Shown here in pieces: positions 34,851 to 43,624 of a stretch of 64,000 bases of DNA. The stretch comes from Parabacteroides sp. An277. Lineage in GTDB: Bacteria; Bacteroidota; Bacteroidia; Bacteroidales; Tannerellaceae. The stretch lies in contig NZ_NFJB01000017.1 of the NCBI RefSeq assembly GCF_002159645.1, positions 1 through 64,000 of the forward strand. Direction: 5' to 3'. The notes below the pieces were generated by a model, which worked only from the letters and a program-made list of their open reading frames with translations, had not been told where the DNA came from and searched no databases. A program made the translations under genes and the position numbers. Position 1 is the stretch's first letter. Every line of letters begins with the position of its first letter.

Positions 34851-35737
34851 GGGCATGGGGCTTTTATTTGCGTGAAACAAATCCTTGCCGCCGCTTCGTC
34901 GGGTAAACATTGCAGGAGGAAGGAGGGGACGCGGCGAACAACCTCCCCTACGCAACCATGCACACCGTCTGCCATCTCCCGGTCCCAACTCATGCAGGAA
35001 CAGGAGGCTCGCAAGGAGGCATAAGCCGGCAACAGAGGAAGCGACGCCAAGTGGTTGGCGGGAGCCTGTTCCAAGCGTACGATAGCCTTCAAGGGTACCC
35101 GTTCGTTCCGGTAACAGGAGGTCTTGCCGCTCCAAGGCGAACCATAGACCCACGCCTCCCCTTTCCGCAGGCGTACCACCGGATTATCATCGTTGAGCAA
35201 ACGGCTCCCCTCGATGTGCGCCAACCAAAGGCGGGCATGGGTACTCTTCCCCGTTCCGCTCTTGCCCAAAAAGAGGTAACCTGCCCCCGCCTGTTCGACG
35301 ACGGACGCATGGACCAAAAGGGTATCGCGCGTAGCGGTATTGAATGCATAAAGAAGCATCATGCTATTGCTCAAGGCAAACGACAAGGGGCTGTCCAGCA
35401 GATGCAGATGCCCTCGCCGGTAATCTTCCGATACGAACAGCAGGCATTCGGGACGCTCCCGTTGGTTAGAGAATCCAAACACATAGGAGGCCGCCCGCTG
35501 ATAGAGCCAAAGGTAGGGCGCTTCGTCGCCCAGGCATTGCAGCAGGTCGCCCGGCTCTGCGAGGGAAAGGGTCTTCCCGTCCATCACCTCGAGCTGGAAC
35601 AAGGGTTCCTCCTCCTCTTCCTCCGCGAAGGGCGCGTAGGGTTCCAATGCCTCTGTGGTATCCATTCCGCCGGGACATGCAATCGCGAACGTATGTCCCG
35701 CCACGGTATATATCTTTCTTTGCATGTTATTTTCCAT
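34847..35737 (-). CDS. HPr-kinase-like ATPase of a PqqD cluster
   Basis: I chose 35737 (MENNMQRKIYTVAG) as start; 35725 and 35842 are alternatives. The 296-residue protein has the HprK C-terminal fold: Walker A FLGKSGTGKSTHARLWL (P-loop about 158-165), LLNDDNPVVRLRKGEAW, and the capping motif GSPWSGKT. It lacks the N-terminal HPrK domain, and Bacteroidetes mostly lack a classical HPr regulatory circuit. Comparable stand-alone kinases in lasso-peptide loci phosphorylate the peptide C-terminus. It is coupled by ATGA to the S26-type peptidase. Clearly G+C-richer than the lipoprotein gene upstream. Confidence 0.85.
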   Translation of the reverse strand: MENNMQRKIYTVAGHTFAIACPGGMDTTEALEPYAPFAEEEEEEPLFQLEVMDGKTLSLAEPGDLLQCLGDEAPYLWLYQRAASYVFGFSNQRERPECLLFVSEDYRRGHLHLLDSPLSFALSNSMMLLYAFNTATRDTLLVHASVVEQAGAGYLFLGKSGTGKSTHARLWLAHIEGSRLLNDDNPVVRLRKGEAWVYGSPWSGKTSCYRNERVPLKAIVRLEQAPANHLASLPLLPAYASLRASCSCMSWDREMADGVHGCVGEVVRRVPSFLLQCLPDEAAARICFTQIKAPCP

Positions 35738-35944
35738 ATCGGGTATTTCTCTCATAAGGTAAGTGAAAAGGGGCCGCACAGACCGCTGTCTGGCAGCCCC
35801 CCATCCATTCACTAATAAAACATATTGGACAAGCTCCGGCAACTAGCGAGTTTCACAACCCCTCGTCACCCTCTGCGCCTGTTTCAATTTCTTTACAGTC
35901 TGATATTATGATTGATAATATATATGAAAGTGGTATGAAACCTT

Positions 35945-38062
35945 TTATTGCACTTGTTGTTCTACGGTTGCCTTTACCGGGAAGTTCGTTGCATCGTCTC
36001 CCGTATTGTTCGTATATTGATAACCTAAACCGTAGGCGTATTCGGAATCATTATTTACCGTAGTCAATGCTGCATTCATATTTGATGTTTCTGTATTAGA
36101 AAGAGACGTTACCACTGTACTATTAGTTATCGTAGCATGTTCTTCTACATAGCTTTCTTCTTCACCAAATAAAGAACCGCTTGCACCTACCCAATAGCAA
36201 CCATTAAATGTAGGGAATACCACATCAGTTTGGTTTTCATCTTCAAATTCGTAATTCAAGTTACGTTTTACTTTGTAGATTAAAGCCTTTGCAGTAGCAT
36301 TATTAGCATAACATCCATAGATATCACCATAACTTTCACCGGCAAGCGCACCACCATAGTCTCCAGATACTGTACCCGTAAATGCACAACCTACCATTGT
36401 ACCGTTGTTGGCTCCGGCGATACCACCACAGTAGCGGGCGTCTAAAGGTATAGTATTAGTTGCTGTTCCATTCACTGTGGCATTAGCTGTACAAGCAACT
36501 AACTGACCTGAGTTATTTGTACCTACAATACCTCCGACACGCCCTTCTGTTTGTATGTCATGATATGAAATAGCTGTATTATTCTGCACATGACAATTCT
36601 CGATAATACCTTCGCTATTACCTACAATACCACCTACAAACATGTGGCCTTCTATGGAACCACCCGATACAGTACAACTCTTAATACCATCTTCGCGTCC
36701 AAAACTACGACCAACAATACCACCGACATTCTCACCTCCACTTACAGTCGGAGTAATTACGTGACAATTGGTGATTGTGCCACTAGTATGATTGTTTACG
36801 TTATCTTCATTTAATAATCCAACAATAACACCCGCATATCCATCATCCGATGCAGTTGATATTTGTCCAGAATAAGAAGATTTCACTTGTGGCGATTCAA
36901 AGTTCATATTTTCAACAGAAGCATTAGCCCCCATTACATTAATAAATCCAGCATATTGCCGATTATCATCTATCTTAAAATTCTTGATTGTTACACCATC
37001 GCCTAAAACTATTCCTGTAAATGGGCTATCAGGCGAACCCACATTGGGCCACGTTCTATCATCTTCGGCAAAATCAATTTCACTAACTTCAAAGTCACAA
37101 CCTAAATTAGACTCACCGCTTGCTACTCGATTCGCCCATTCATGCAAACAATTCAAACTTGTGATTCTCAATAAACCACTTTCTGTTAGACCACATTCAT
37201 CTACAGATTCAAATGTTGCACTTTCCAAATAATAATGCTGAATATGATTTCTCTCAAACTCTATCAGGTCATCTTGCTTAATAACACACTGTTCACCTTG
37301 TTCATTTATTAATGTCAAAGTATAACCATTTTCAAACACCTGAGGAGCAAGCACAAAATAATAAGTCTTTCCTTTTAGCATTGTTGCTCCTGCATTGATT
37401 TGATTTAAAGAAATCTCAGTTCTTGCATTTTCATTATTTATAACTTTCGCAGCCCCATCACTCGATGTTATCGTAATCGTCACATCACCTGCTATCAATT
37501 CATTGTTATTTCCTTTAAAACGCATACTACGAATAAGATCTCCTTGATAATTCTCACTTATATGTACACATAAATAAGATGGAGAATGCAAAAACAATAA
37601 ATCCTGAGCATCTGAATTTGACGATCTTGATACCGAAAGATTCATTCCAGAAGCATAGCTACTGGGCTCTGCATACTGGTGGTCATGTAAAACTGTATGA
37701 ACGGTATTCCCTTCTATTTCGGCATCTGGATTATACGGATATAACGCATAATACGTATCTGCCGTTTGCGATACAGTACCTTTAAAATTGGTTACTATAC
37801 CACCATCTTTAGTTATAAAAGGGTTGTTGCTTCCATTTGCAAATAGACTTATTCGGTCATTTGCAATCCATAAAACATTACCATTCTCACGAACCAAAGA
37901 ACGTGTACTGACATCACTGGTCATTTCATCAATAGACGCAGAAAATGTCAATTCTATTGGTTCATTCGTACTATTCCCATTTTGTACGATAATCTCTTCC
38001 GTACAAGAGGTAGCCCCCATTAAAAGGGCTACACTCGATAAAATCAAAAAAATCCTTTTCAT
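35945..38062 (-). CDS. Surface lipoprotein with fimbrillin-like N-terminus and GLUG repeats
   Basis: Start at 38062 (MKRIFLILSS), giving 705 residues with lipobox GATSC (Cys20). Residues ~30-270 look like a fimbrillin-type beta domain (LVRENGNVLWIANDRISLFA). From about 340 onward come about six glycine-rich repeats of GLUG type (ENVGGIVGRSFG, FVGGIVGNSEGIIENCHV, RVGGIVGTNNSGQLVACT, YCGGIAGANNGTMVGCAF). Such proteins are surface-exposed adhesins or fimbrial components. It begins only 2 nt after the stop of the 54-residue peptide gene, so they share a transcript. It is markedly more AT-rich than both flanking clusters. Confidence 0.85.
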   Translation of the reverse strand: MKRIFLILSSVALLMGATSCTEEIIVQNGNSTNEPIELTFSASIDEMTSDVSTRSLVRENGNVLWIANDRISLFANGSNNPFITKDGGIVTNFKGTVSQTADTYYALYPYNPDAEIEGNTVHTVLHDHQYAEPSSYASGMNLSVSRSSNSDAQDLLFLHSPSYLCVHISENYQGDLIRSMRFKGNNNELIAGDVTITITSSDGAAKVINNENARTEISLNQINAGATMLKGKTYYFVLAPQVFENGYTLTLINEQGEQCVIKQDDLIEFERNHIQHYYLESATFESVDECGLTESGLLRITSLNCLHEWANRVASGESNLGCDFEVSEIDFAEDDRTWPNVGSPDSPFTGIVLGDGVTIKNFKIDDNRQYAGFINVMGANASVENMNFESPQVKSSYSGQISTASDDGYAGVIVGLLNEDNVNNHTSGTITNCHVITPTVSGGENVGGIVGRSFGREDGIKSCTVSGGSIEGHMFVGGIVGNSEGIIENCHVQNNTAISYHDIQTEGRVGGIVGTNNSGQLVACTANATVNGTATNTIPLDARYCGGIAGANNGTMVGCAFTGTVSGDYGGALAGESYGDIYGCYANNATAKALIYKVKRNLNYEFEDENQTDVVFPTFNGCYWVGASGSLFGEEESYVEEHATITNSTVVTSLSNTETSNMNAALTTVNNDSEYAYGLGYQYTNNTGDDATNFPVKATVEQQVQ

Positions 38063-38064
38063 AA

Positions 38065-38229
38065 TTACTCCCAATTTTCATTATCTTCTTCATCATCAAT
38101 CCAGCCGTCATCGCCGCCTGAACCACTTTGACACAAAACCCCTTCCATCCGGAGTTCCATCACATCGCAAGCCGGAGCTTCATACGCTTCGGCTGCGTTC
38201 ATTCCTGTTTTCAAAACTTCTTTTCTCAT
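38065..38229 (-). CDS. 54-residue peptide, candidate precursor or small surface protein
   Basis: Start at 38229 (MRKEVLKTGMNAAEAYE). The frame opens 15 codons earlier, but those codons encode an unrelated hydrophobic run. The N-terminal half contains YEAPACDVMELRMEGVLCQ, resembling the short proteins with a P..xV.E...EG.LC.S pattern that are common in Bacteroidales. The C-terminal half is CQSGSGGDDGW followed by acidic residues and aromatic Trp (EDNENWE). A Gly-Gly break separates a leader-like from a core-like part. It lies 2 nt before the GLUG lipoprotein and upstream of the PqqD/kinase/peptidase/ABC genes, making it the best candidate substrate of that cluster (inference). Confidence 0.65.
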   Translation of the reverse strand: MRKEVLKTGMNAAEAYEAPACDVMELRMEGVLCQSGSGGDDGWIDDEEDNENWE

Positions 38230-38289
38230 ACTCGTTAATTTTAAAATGATTAATACTATAAATAAGAGGGACATAAGTCCCGATTTTCG

Positions 38290-39066
38290 TTAGGGATTCT
38301 CGCGAGAATCGCGTGCGATTCCTGTGAGTTTCGCCCGACTTCCCCGCCAGAGCTGGGCATTATTTTCCAGCAAGCGGAGAAGGGGTTCTTGGTGTTTTTT
38401 CTTCAAATATAGATGGCGCAGGGAGGTTTCGTAGGTACTCTGCCGGTGGATGTCGGAACCGGCATAGCTATAAGCCTCTTCTTCGAGTAGCCGGATGGCC
38501 TTCTTGTAGGGGAGCCGCCCATAGGTTCCGGCAAGCGACATCAGGTTCAGTTGGAACCGGATACCGCAGTCCCGCAGCCGCTCATAGTCGGTCTCTTCCA
38601 TATACATATACCGCTCGGCATGGGCCAAGATAGGTTGGTATCCGTCCGTCTGGAGTTCATACAAGACATCTTCCAAATCCATCGGCGGAGCGAAATAGGA
38701 GGTTTCCACCAATACCTGTTGCCCGTCGAAGGTGAGCAATCCCTCCTGCCGATGGCGGGCAAAGGCGGCATCCAACATATATTCAGCAGCCAGTTGGAAC
38801 TCGATAGGCGAAGCGATGCGGGTTTTCCATTCCGCGAAACGGGCCTGCAGGGAGGAGGCCGTATTCTCCCATTCCTCCATCACGTGCGGCGTAAGGAACA
38901 TCCGCTTCACCCCTACCGATTCCAACCAGGCGACAGCCTTCCGGGCCTCGTCCCAGCTCTGGATGCCATCGTCTACCCCCGGCAACAGGTGGCTATGCAC
39001 ATCGGTCATGCCAAACAGCACGCCCCCTTCCAAGAGGTTTTTCTTCGGAAACAAAAAAGAAAACAT
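38290..39066 (-). CDS. YwqE/CpsB-type tyrosine-protein phosphatase (PHP fold)
   Basis: This 258-residue protein has the PHP metal-binding motifs: DVHSHLLPGVDDG at the N-terminus, MFLTPHVMEEW, and the C-terminal SDIHR in YSYAGSDIHRQ. The family are Mn-dependent phosphatases that dephosphorylate the tyrosine cluster of BY-kinases in exopolysaccharide export. It lies 6 nt downstream of the BY-kinase gene on the same strand, the expected partner. A 16-bp palindrome, GATTCTCGCGAGAATC (38295-38310), overlaps its last codons. Confidence 0.92.
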   Translation of the reverse strand: MFSFLFPKKNLLEGGVLFGMTDVHSHLLPGVDDGIQSWDEARKAVAWLESVGVKRMFLTPHVMEEWENTASSLQARFAEWKTRIASPIEFQLAAEYMLDAAFARHRQEGLLTFDGQQVLVETSYFAPPMDLEDVLYELQTDGYQPILAHAERYMYMEETDYERLRDCGIRFQLNLMSLAGTYGRLPYKKAIRLLEEEAYSYAGSDIHRQSTYETSLRHLYLKKKHQEPLLRLLENNAQLWRGSRAKLTGIARDSRENP

Positions 39067-39072
39067 AGCGCG

Positions 39073-41463
39073 TTATTTTTTCTTCGACGTGTTTCCATAT
39101 CCATAGCCGTAGCCATATCCATAGCCGTAACCATACCCGTACCCATAGCCCACGCGTTTATGCTCGACGTAGTTCAGGACGACTGCCAAGTTCTTGAACG
39201 GGCCTGTACGATAGAGGTGCTCCAAATCCGGGAGCTGGCGACGGTCCAATACACCGGCACGGACCACGCAGATGGTCAAGTCGGCTACCCGCCCGACGAT
39301 GGAAGCATCCGCCACCATGCCATACGGGACATTGTCTATGATCACATAATCATACCGCTCGCGGAGGGAGGCCATCAAAATATCCAACCGTTCGCTAAGC
39401 AGCAGTTCCGAGGGATTGGGGGGAACAGGTCCGGCATAAATCATGTCCAAGCCTTCCATCAGCGCGTCTTTCCGGATGATTTCGTCCAACGTGTTCTTAT
39501 CCGAAAGATAGTTCGTGATACCGGCTCCATGTGCCTCTCCATGTCCGCTCAAGGTACCTTTGCGGATATCCAAGTCCAAGAGGACGACCCGTTTCTTCAT
39601 CAATACCAAGCTGGCCGCGAGGTTGGAAGAGATATAGGTCTTTCCCGCTCCTTCGTTCAACGACGTAAACATGATGACCTTCATATCCGGGGCATTCACC
39701 CGCATAAAGTCCATGTTCGTACGTAAGATACGGAACGCCTCCGAGACCGCATCGCGACTGCCACTGCGTACGACCAGCTGCTCTTTTCCCTTCTTCCGCT
39801 CTTGCGCCGGCACCTCTCCCAGGAAAGGAATGGAGGTCGCGTGTTGGATGTCTTTGCGGGTACGGACTTTCGTATCGAGCGACCAAAGCAACCAGAGGAT
39901 ACCGGCCGGGATGGCACATCCCATCACCAGCGCCGCCAGCAAAATCATAGATGCCTTGGGCGAAACAGGCACACGGCTACCGGTAGCGGAATCGAGGACG
40001 CGCATATTGCTCTCCGTAATGGCTTGGCTCAAGGCGTTTTCTTCGCGTTTGTTCAAGAGGTACAGGTAGAGCTCCTCCTTGATTTTCTGCTGGCGTTCGA
40101 CCGAGAGGACATATTTCTGCTGGCCGGGGACAGCGGAGATGCGGCGTTCCATCTGCGCCTCTTGGGCACGTACATTCTCTATATTGATATTCAGTCCGAC
40201 AATCAGGTTATCCACCGAGCGGATGATGGTTTGCTTGAGGGCATTCAACGAATTATTCAAGTCCATGACAACCGGATTCTTGTTGCTACTGTTGCTAATC
40301 AGCCGGTCGCGCTTCAGCAATTGCGTGTTGTACTCTGCGATTTGCTGCTCGATGTTCACGTCCGAGAGCGTATTGGCGGGAAGCAAATCAGACGCCTTGT
40401 GCGGATCGGAGAGATATTCCCGGACATACTTCGCCATCGCCAACTGGTTTTCGAGGCTAAGTCCCTCTTGTTTGTACTTACTGGTATTCTGCAGGTACAT
40501 GCCCGTCTCGGAACTGATGTCGGTCAGTTGGTTTTCCCGCTTGAAAGCCTCAATATTGGCATCCACATCGCCCAGTTCCTGTTCGATGATGACGAGTCGG
40601 TCGGCGATGAAATCGGAGGTACTGATGGTGACTTTGTTTTTATCGTCGATGGCGGCTTCATTGTAGACGGCAATCAGCGTATTCAGTACATCTTCGGCCC
40701 GCGAGATGGAGACATCCGACAGGCTCAGGTTGATAATCGTAGCCGTTTTCGAAGCGACGGTCGATTGCAGTTTGTTCAGATAAGCCCGTGCCACATTGCT
40801 CAGGTTCGACTTGCGTACCGTAATGCTCTTCCCATAACACAGGTCTGTATAATACAGGCTGGGAACCACTACCAGCTTCCCCACGGGCGTCGTAACGGTA
40901 TCATTGAGCGCCACACGCTGCGCCTTCTCGATTTCCACCAGTTTGCCTTCCTCGTTTCGGGTAATAAACTTGGAGAGGACCACCTCTTTATCCGACATGG
41001 GCGTCACGGTCAGCGAGAAGCTCTGCCCCTCGCCTGCCTCCGGAAAAGAGAGTACGACAGGCGATTCGCGGTAAAGCTCCACCGTACGGAGCCCCTGCTT
41101 CACCGTATAACTTATATCCAGGTGCAACCGGCGGGCGACGGTCTCCATCAACCGGTAGGTCTTGAAGACAATCACCTCGTTGTCGACGTTGCGCTGCAGC
41201 GACAACATGTCCAAATCCGAGAAGCCATACAGCGAACGGCTCCTGCCCCATCGGTTTTCCTCCTTAATCAAGACCGACGCACTGCGCGTATATACCAGTG
41301 GCGCCTGTTTCAAATACAGATAGGCCAGCCCCAGACAAGCCACAACCGAGAGGACAAACCAATACCAATTCGCCTTCAATATCTGGAGCAAATCCCATAA
41401 GTTCAACGTATTTTCGTTCTCTTGCGCATAATCTCTTTGCGTATTTTCCCTATTATCAATCAT
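39073..41463 (-). CDS. Wzc-like chain-length regulator and BY-tyrosine kinase
   Basis: Start at 41463 (MIDNRENTQRDYAQ); 41487 is an alternative. The ~796-residue protein has a Wzz domain with two transmembrane helices (WYWFVLSVVACLGLAYLYL; MILLAALVMGCAIPAGILWLLW), a long periplasmic coiled coil, and a C-terminal kinase domain with Walker A NEGAGKTYISSNLA, Walker A' VVLLDLDIRKG and Walker B YDYVIIDNVP. The tail is a Gly-Tyr alternation with nine tyrosines before NTSKKK, the autophosphorylation cluster. It controls polymer length and export with the Wza-like lipoprotein encoded upstream and is reversed by the phosphatase encoded downstream. Confidence 0.95.
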   Translation of the reverse strand: MIDNRENTQRDYAQENENTLNLWDLLQILKANWYWFVLSVVACLGLAYLYLKQAPLVYTRSASVLIKEENRWGRSRSLYGFSDLDMLSLQRNVDNEVIVFKTYRLMETVARRLHLDISYTVKQGLRTVELYRESPVVLSFPEAGEGQSFSLTVTPMSDKEVVLSKFITRNEEGKLVEIEKAQRVALNDTVTTPVGKLVVVPSLYYTDLCYGKSITVRKSNLSNVARAYLNKLQSTVASKTATIINLSLSDVSISRAEDVLNTLIAVYNEAAIDDKNKVTISTSDFIADRLVIIEQELGDVDANIEAFKRENQLTDISSETGMYLQNTSKYKQEGLSLENQLAMAKYVREYLSDPHKASDLLPANTLSDVNIEQQIAEYNTQLLKRDRLISNSSNKNPVVMDLNNSLNALKQTIIRSVDNLIVGLNINIENVRAQEAQMERRISAVPGQQKYVLSVERQQKIKEELYLYLLNKREENALSQAITESNMRVLDSATGSRVPVSPKASMILLAALVMGCAIPAGILWLLWSLDTKVRTRKDIQHATSIPFLGEVPAQERKKGKEQLVVRSGSRDAVSEAFRILRTNMDFMRVNAPDMKVIMFTSLNEGAGKTYISSNLAASLVLMKKRVVLLDLDIRKGTLSGHGEAHGAGITNYLSDKNTLDEIIRKDALMEGLDMIYAGPVPPNPSELLLSERLDILMASLRERYDYVIIDNVPYGMVADASIVGRVADLTICVVRAGVLDRRQLPDLEHLYRTGPFKNLAVVLNYVEHKRVGYGYGYGYGYGYGYGYGYGNTSKKK

Positions 41464-41497
41464 ACATCTATTTATATTTCTATGCAACCATCTCTTT

Positions 41498-42295
41498 CTA
41501 CTTATTCAATACCACCGTCACAATCACAGAAGCAATCGAAGCCAATACCGAGAAAGCGGAGAGCCATACACTCATGGAATTATTCTGGTTAATGCCGCTC
41601 AGTTGGGCTTTCGTCTTGTTTGGCTCCACATATACAATATCATTTTGTTGCAAATAGTAGCAGGGCGAAGAGAAGATATCCGACGAACGAAGGTCGTGGA
41701 ACAACACCGTGCGCTTCCCGTCCTTCTCGCGGATGACCGCTACCCGGTCACGACGTCCATAAATCGTCAGGTCGCCTGCCATACTTAACGCCTCCAACAG
41801 CGTGATGCGGTCTCCTTCGACCGTAAACGAACCGGGACGGGCCACTTCGCCCATGACCGATACCTTGTAATTGAGGAACTGCACCGTCACCACCGGGTCT
41901 TTGATTAAATCTTCGTCTATCAGTTTCTGCTTAATCATCTCCTTTAGCTGCAAACGGGTGAGTCCGGCTACATGCAATTTGCCCAATACGGGAAAATCAA
42001 TATTGCCATTCACATCCACCAAATAACCAAGCACCTTCTGTTGCGGCATACTTTCGCTACCTACTTGGTACGTTACTACCGGCATGTTGAAAGGCAATGC
42101 CAACTCCGGGTCCTTGCTGTTCACGATAATGGCGAGCAGGTCGTCCTCATGGATGTACACTTCGAAATGTTGCTCTATCTCTGTCTGCTTCAGGGGAACT
42201 ACATCTTGCAAATAGACCACGTCCTTCGGTGATTTGCAAGCCACCAAAGAGAGCAGGAAGAGAAAGGCAATGATAGGATATACGGTATGTTTCAT
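41498..42295 (-). CDS. Polysaccharide export lipoprotein (Wza/BexD-like)
   Basis: A protein of 265 residues with lipobox LSLVAC (Cys20). It contains the polysaccharide export (Poly_export) domain beginning EVYIHEDDLLAIIVNSKDPEL and SLBB-type segments (KLHVAGLTRLQLKEMIKQKL; VMGEVARPGSFTVEGDRITLLEAL). The C-terminal hydrophobic stretch (SVWLSAFSVLASIASVIVTVVL) would form the outer-membrane helix of the channel. It forms the outer-membrane exit with the BY-kinase encoded 34 nt downstream. Confidence 0.93.
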   Translation of the reverse strand: MKHTVYPIIAFLFLLSLVACKSPKDVVYLQDVVPLKQTEIEQHFEVYIHEDDLLAIIVNSKDPELALPFNMPVVTYQVGSESMPQQKVLGYLVDVNGNIDFPVLGKLHVAGLTRLQLKEMIKQKLIDEDLIKDPVVTVQFLNYKVSVMGEVARPGSFTVEGDRITLLEALSMAGDLTIYGRRDRVAVIREKDGKRTVLFHDLRSSDIFSSPCYYLQQNDIVYVEPNKTKAQLSGINQNNSMSVWLSAFSVLASIASVIVTVVLNK

Positions 42296-42315
42296 GACAT
42301 AAATGGATAAACGCG

Positions 42316-42398
42316 CGCAGATAGCGGGTTTCCTTCCGGATTCCCGGGAGATTCTTTTCGGATTCCCGGGAGAATCCTGCGGGAAGGGGCTATCTGCG
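42316..42398. other. Long imperfect hairpin between an OmpA-like gene and the export gene
   Basis: CGCAGATAGC (42316-42325) pairs with GCTATCTGCG (42389-42398). Inside lie two copies of GGATTCCCGGGAGA, itself a CCCGGG palindrome, and GGGTTTCC/GGGAAGG-like partners. It sits in a 115-bp gap in a minus-strand operon, with no T-run, so it may be an mRNA-stability or REP-type structure rather than a terminator. Confidence 0.5.
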
Positions 42399-42410
42399 TG
42401 CTGGATTCTA

Positions 42411-43619
42411 TTATTCGGTTACGGTAAAGTTGACAGACTGTTCATAGCCTGTGACGTTATACTTCGCATTCACGTCGTAGGTACGGACCACCATGCGGTT
42501 GGGGAAGATACCATATTTGTTCACCAACACATCGCGTACCTTCTCGGCACGGCGGCGAGCCAAACGGCTGTCTGTTCCGCCCGTATTACCTACGATGGCA
42601 ATCTTCGTATCCTTATACTGCATCATATACCGTGCGATACGGAAGATGTTCACCATCTGCAACTCTTCGTTGAACTCCGCCTTCTCGGGATAGAAGACCA
42701 CCGAAGGAATCAAGAGGCTTCCGGCCGCCATGCGTTCCGTTTCTACCCGGACTGTATCGCCCGGAATGGTCTGTTCGCTGCGAATCATCGTGATGGCGCT
42801 ATTCAACGCCGCCAACTGGGCTTGCGGAACCAGGCGCACCACCTTGTATCCCTGCTTGCCGATGCGGTAACTCAATCCAATCGTCCCGCTCAAGATACCG
42901 GAGAACTTATCGCCTTTGCCCAATTCGCCGGTGAAGTTCGCATCCGTAATCTCCCCGCCAATCGTGAGATGTGCCCCCAGGCGGTCGGTAATGTGATAGT
43001 TTCCAATCAAACCGAGGCGGAATCCCATCTTGACATTATCTTCCATGCCATGGTATTTAGCCGCGCGGAGCATCCCCACGCCGACATACCCTTGCGCTGT
43101 CCATTTGCGGTCCAACCGTTTCTGGGAAGTAAAAATGTTATAGAGATCGAAAAGGAAGTCGGCATTCAACTCGAAATACTTCATATCCTGCCGGTATCCG
43201 TTCTTCGTATCTACCCCTTCTCCTTCCCAATACCGCTGCACGGGGTCGAACTCGTCCGTCCAGCCGTCGTTGTAGGCATAGATGCCAGTGGGACCGTTAT
43301 TCCATCCCTTCAGGCGCGAACCGGCAAAGTTCAAGCGGACCGCGAAATCCGGATGGAACCACTTCCCGACCGTGATGCCAAAGCCCGGTTTCAAGCGATC
43401 GCCAAACGAGAGCGACGCATCATCTGCCCCCATGAGCATCCGGCCGGCAAAGTCAGCCTCCACATAAAAATTACTCCAGAACGAAGAGGTATACCGGGTT
43501 TTATAATCCACCTGAATCGTATCCATCCGGACCGTCTGGTCAACCTCTTTCTTGGTTTGGGCCTGCATAGATGCCAATCCGCCCAATACCGCCATGATTG
43601 TTATGATGATCTTTTTCAT
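42411..43619 (-). CDS. OmpA-family outer-membrane protein
   Basis: A protein of 402 residues with a Sec signal (MKKIIITIMAVLGGLASMQAQ), an N-terminal eight-strand-type beta-barrel region (FYVEADFAGRMLMGADDASLSFG..GFGITVGKWF) and a C-terminal OmpA-like domain (VVFYPEKAEFNEELQMVNIFRIARYM; DSRLARRRAEKVRDVLVNKYG). The OmpA domain normally binds peptidoglycan, but the usual D..R pair is only partly evident (GGTDSRLARRRAE). It is preceded 5 nt upstream by a paralogue, so the two are co-transcribed and lead into the export genes. Confidence 0.85.
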   Translation of the reverse strand: MKKIIITIMAVLGGLASMQAQTKKEVDQTVRMDTIQVDYKTRYTSSFWSNFYVEADFAGRMLMGADDASLSFGDRLKPGFGITVGKWFHPDFAVRLNFAGSRLKGWNNGPTGIYAYNDGWTDEFDPVQRYWEGEGVDTKNGYRQDMKYFELNADFLFDLYNIFTSQKRLDRKWTAQGYVGVGMLRAAKYHGMEDNVKMGFRLGLIGNYHITDRLGAHLTIGGEITDANFTGELGKGDKFSGILSGTIGLSYRIGKQGYKVVRLVPQAQLAALNSAITMIRSEQTIPGDTVRVETERMAAGSLLIPSVVFYPEKAEFNEELQMVNIFRIARYMMQYKDTKIAIVGNTGGTDSRLARRRAEKVRDVLVNKYGIFPNRMVVRTYDVNAKYNVTGYEQSVNFTVTE

Positions 43620-43624
43620 ATTGC

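Noticed and set aside
39802-41400. 532-residue plus-strand ORF opposite the BY-kinase
   Set aside because: Antisense of a clearly real kinase/Wzz gene; the composition is His/Gln/Arg-rich as expected for a mirror frame.
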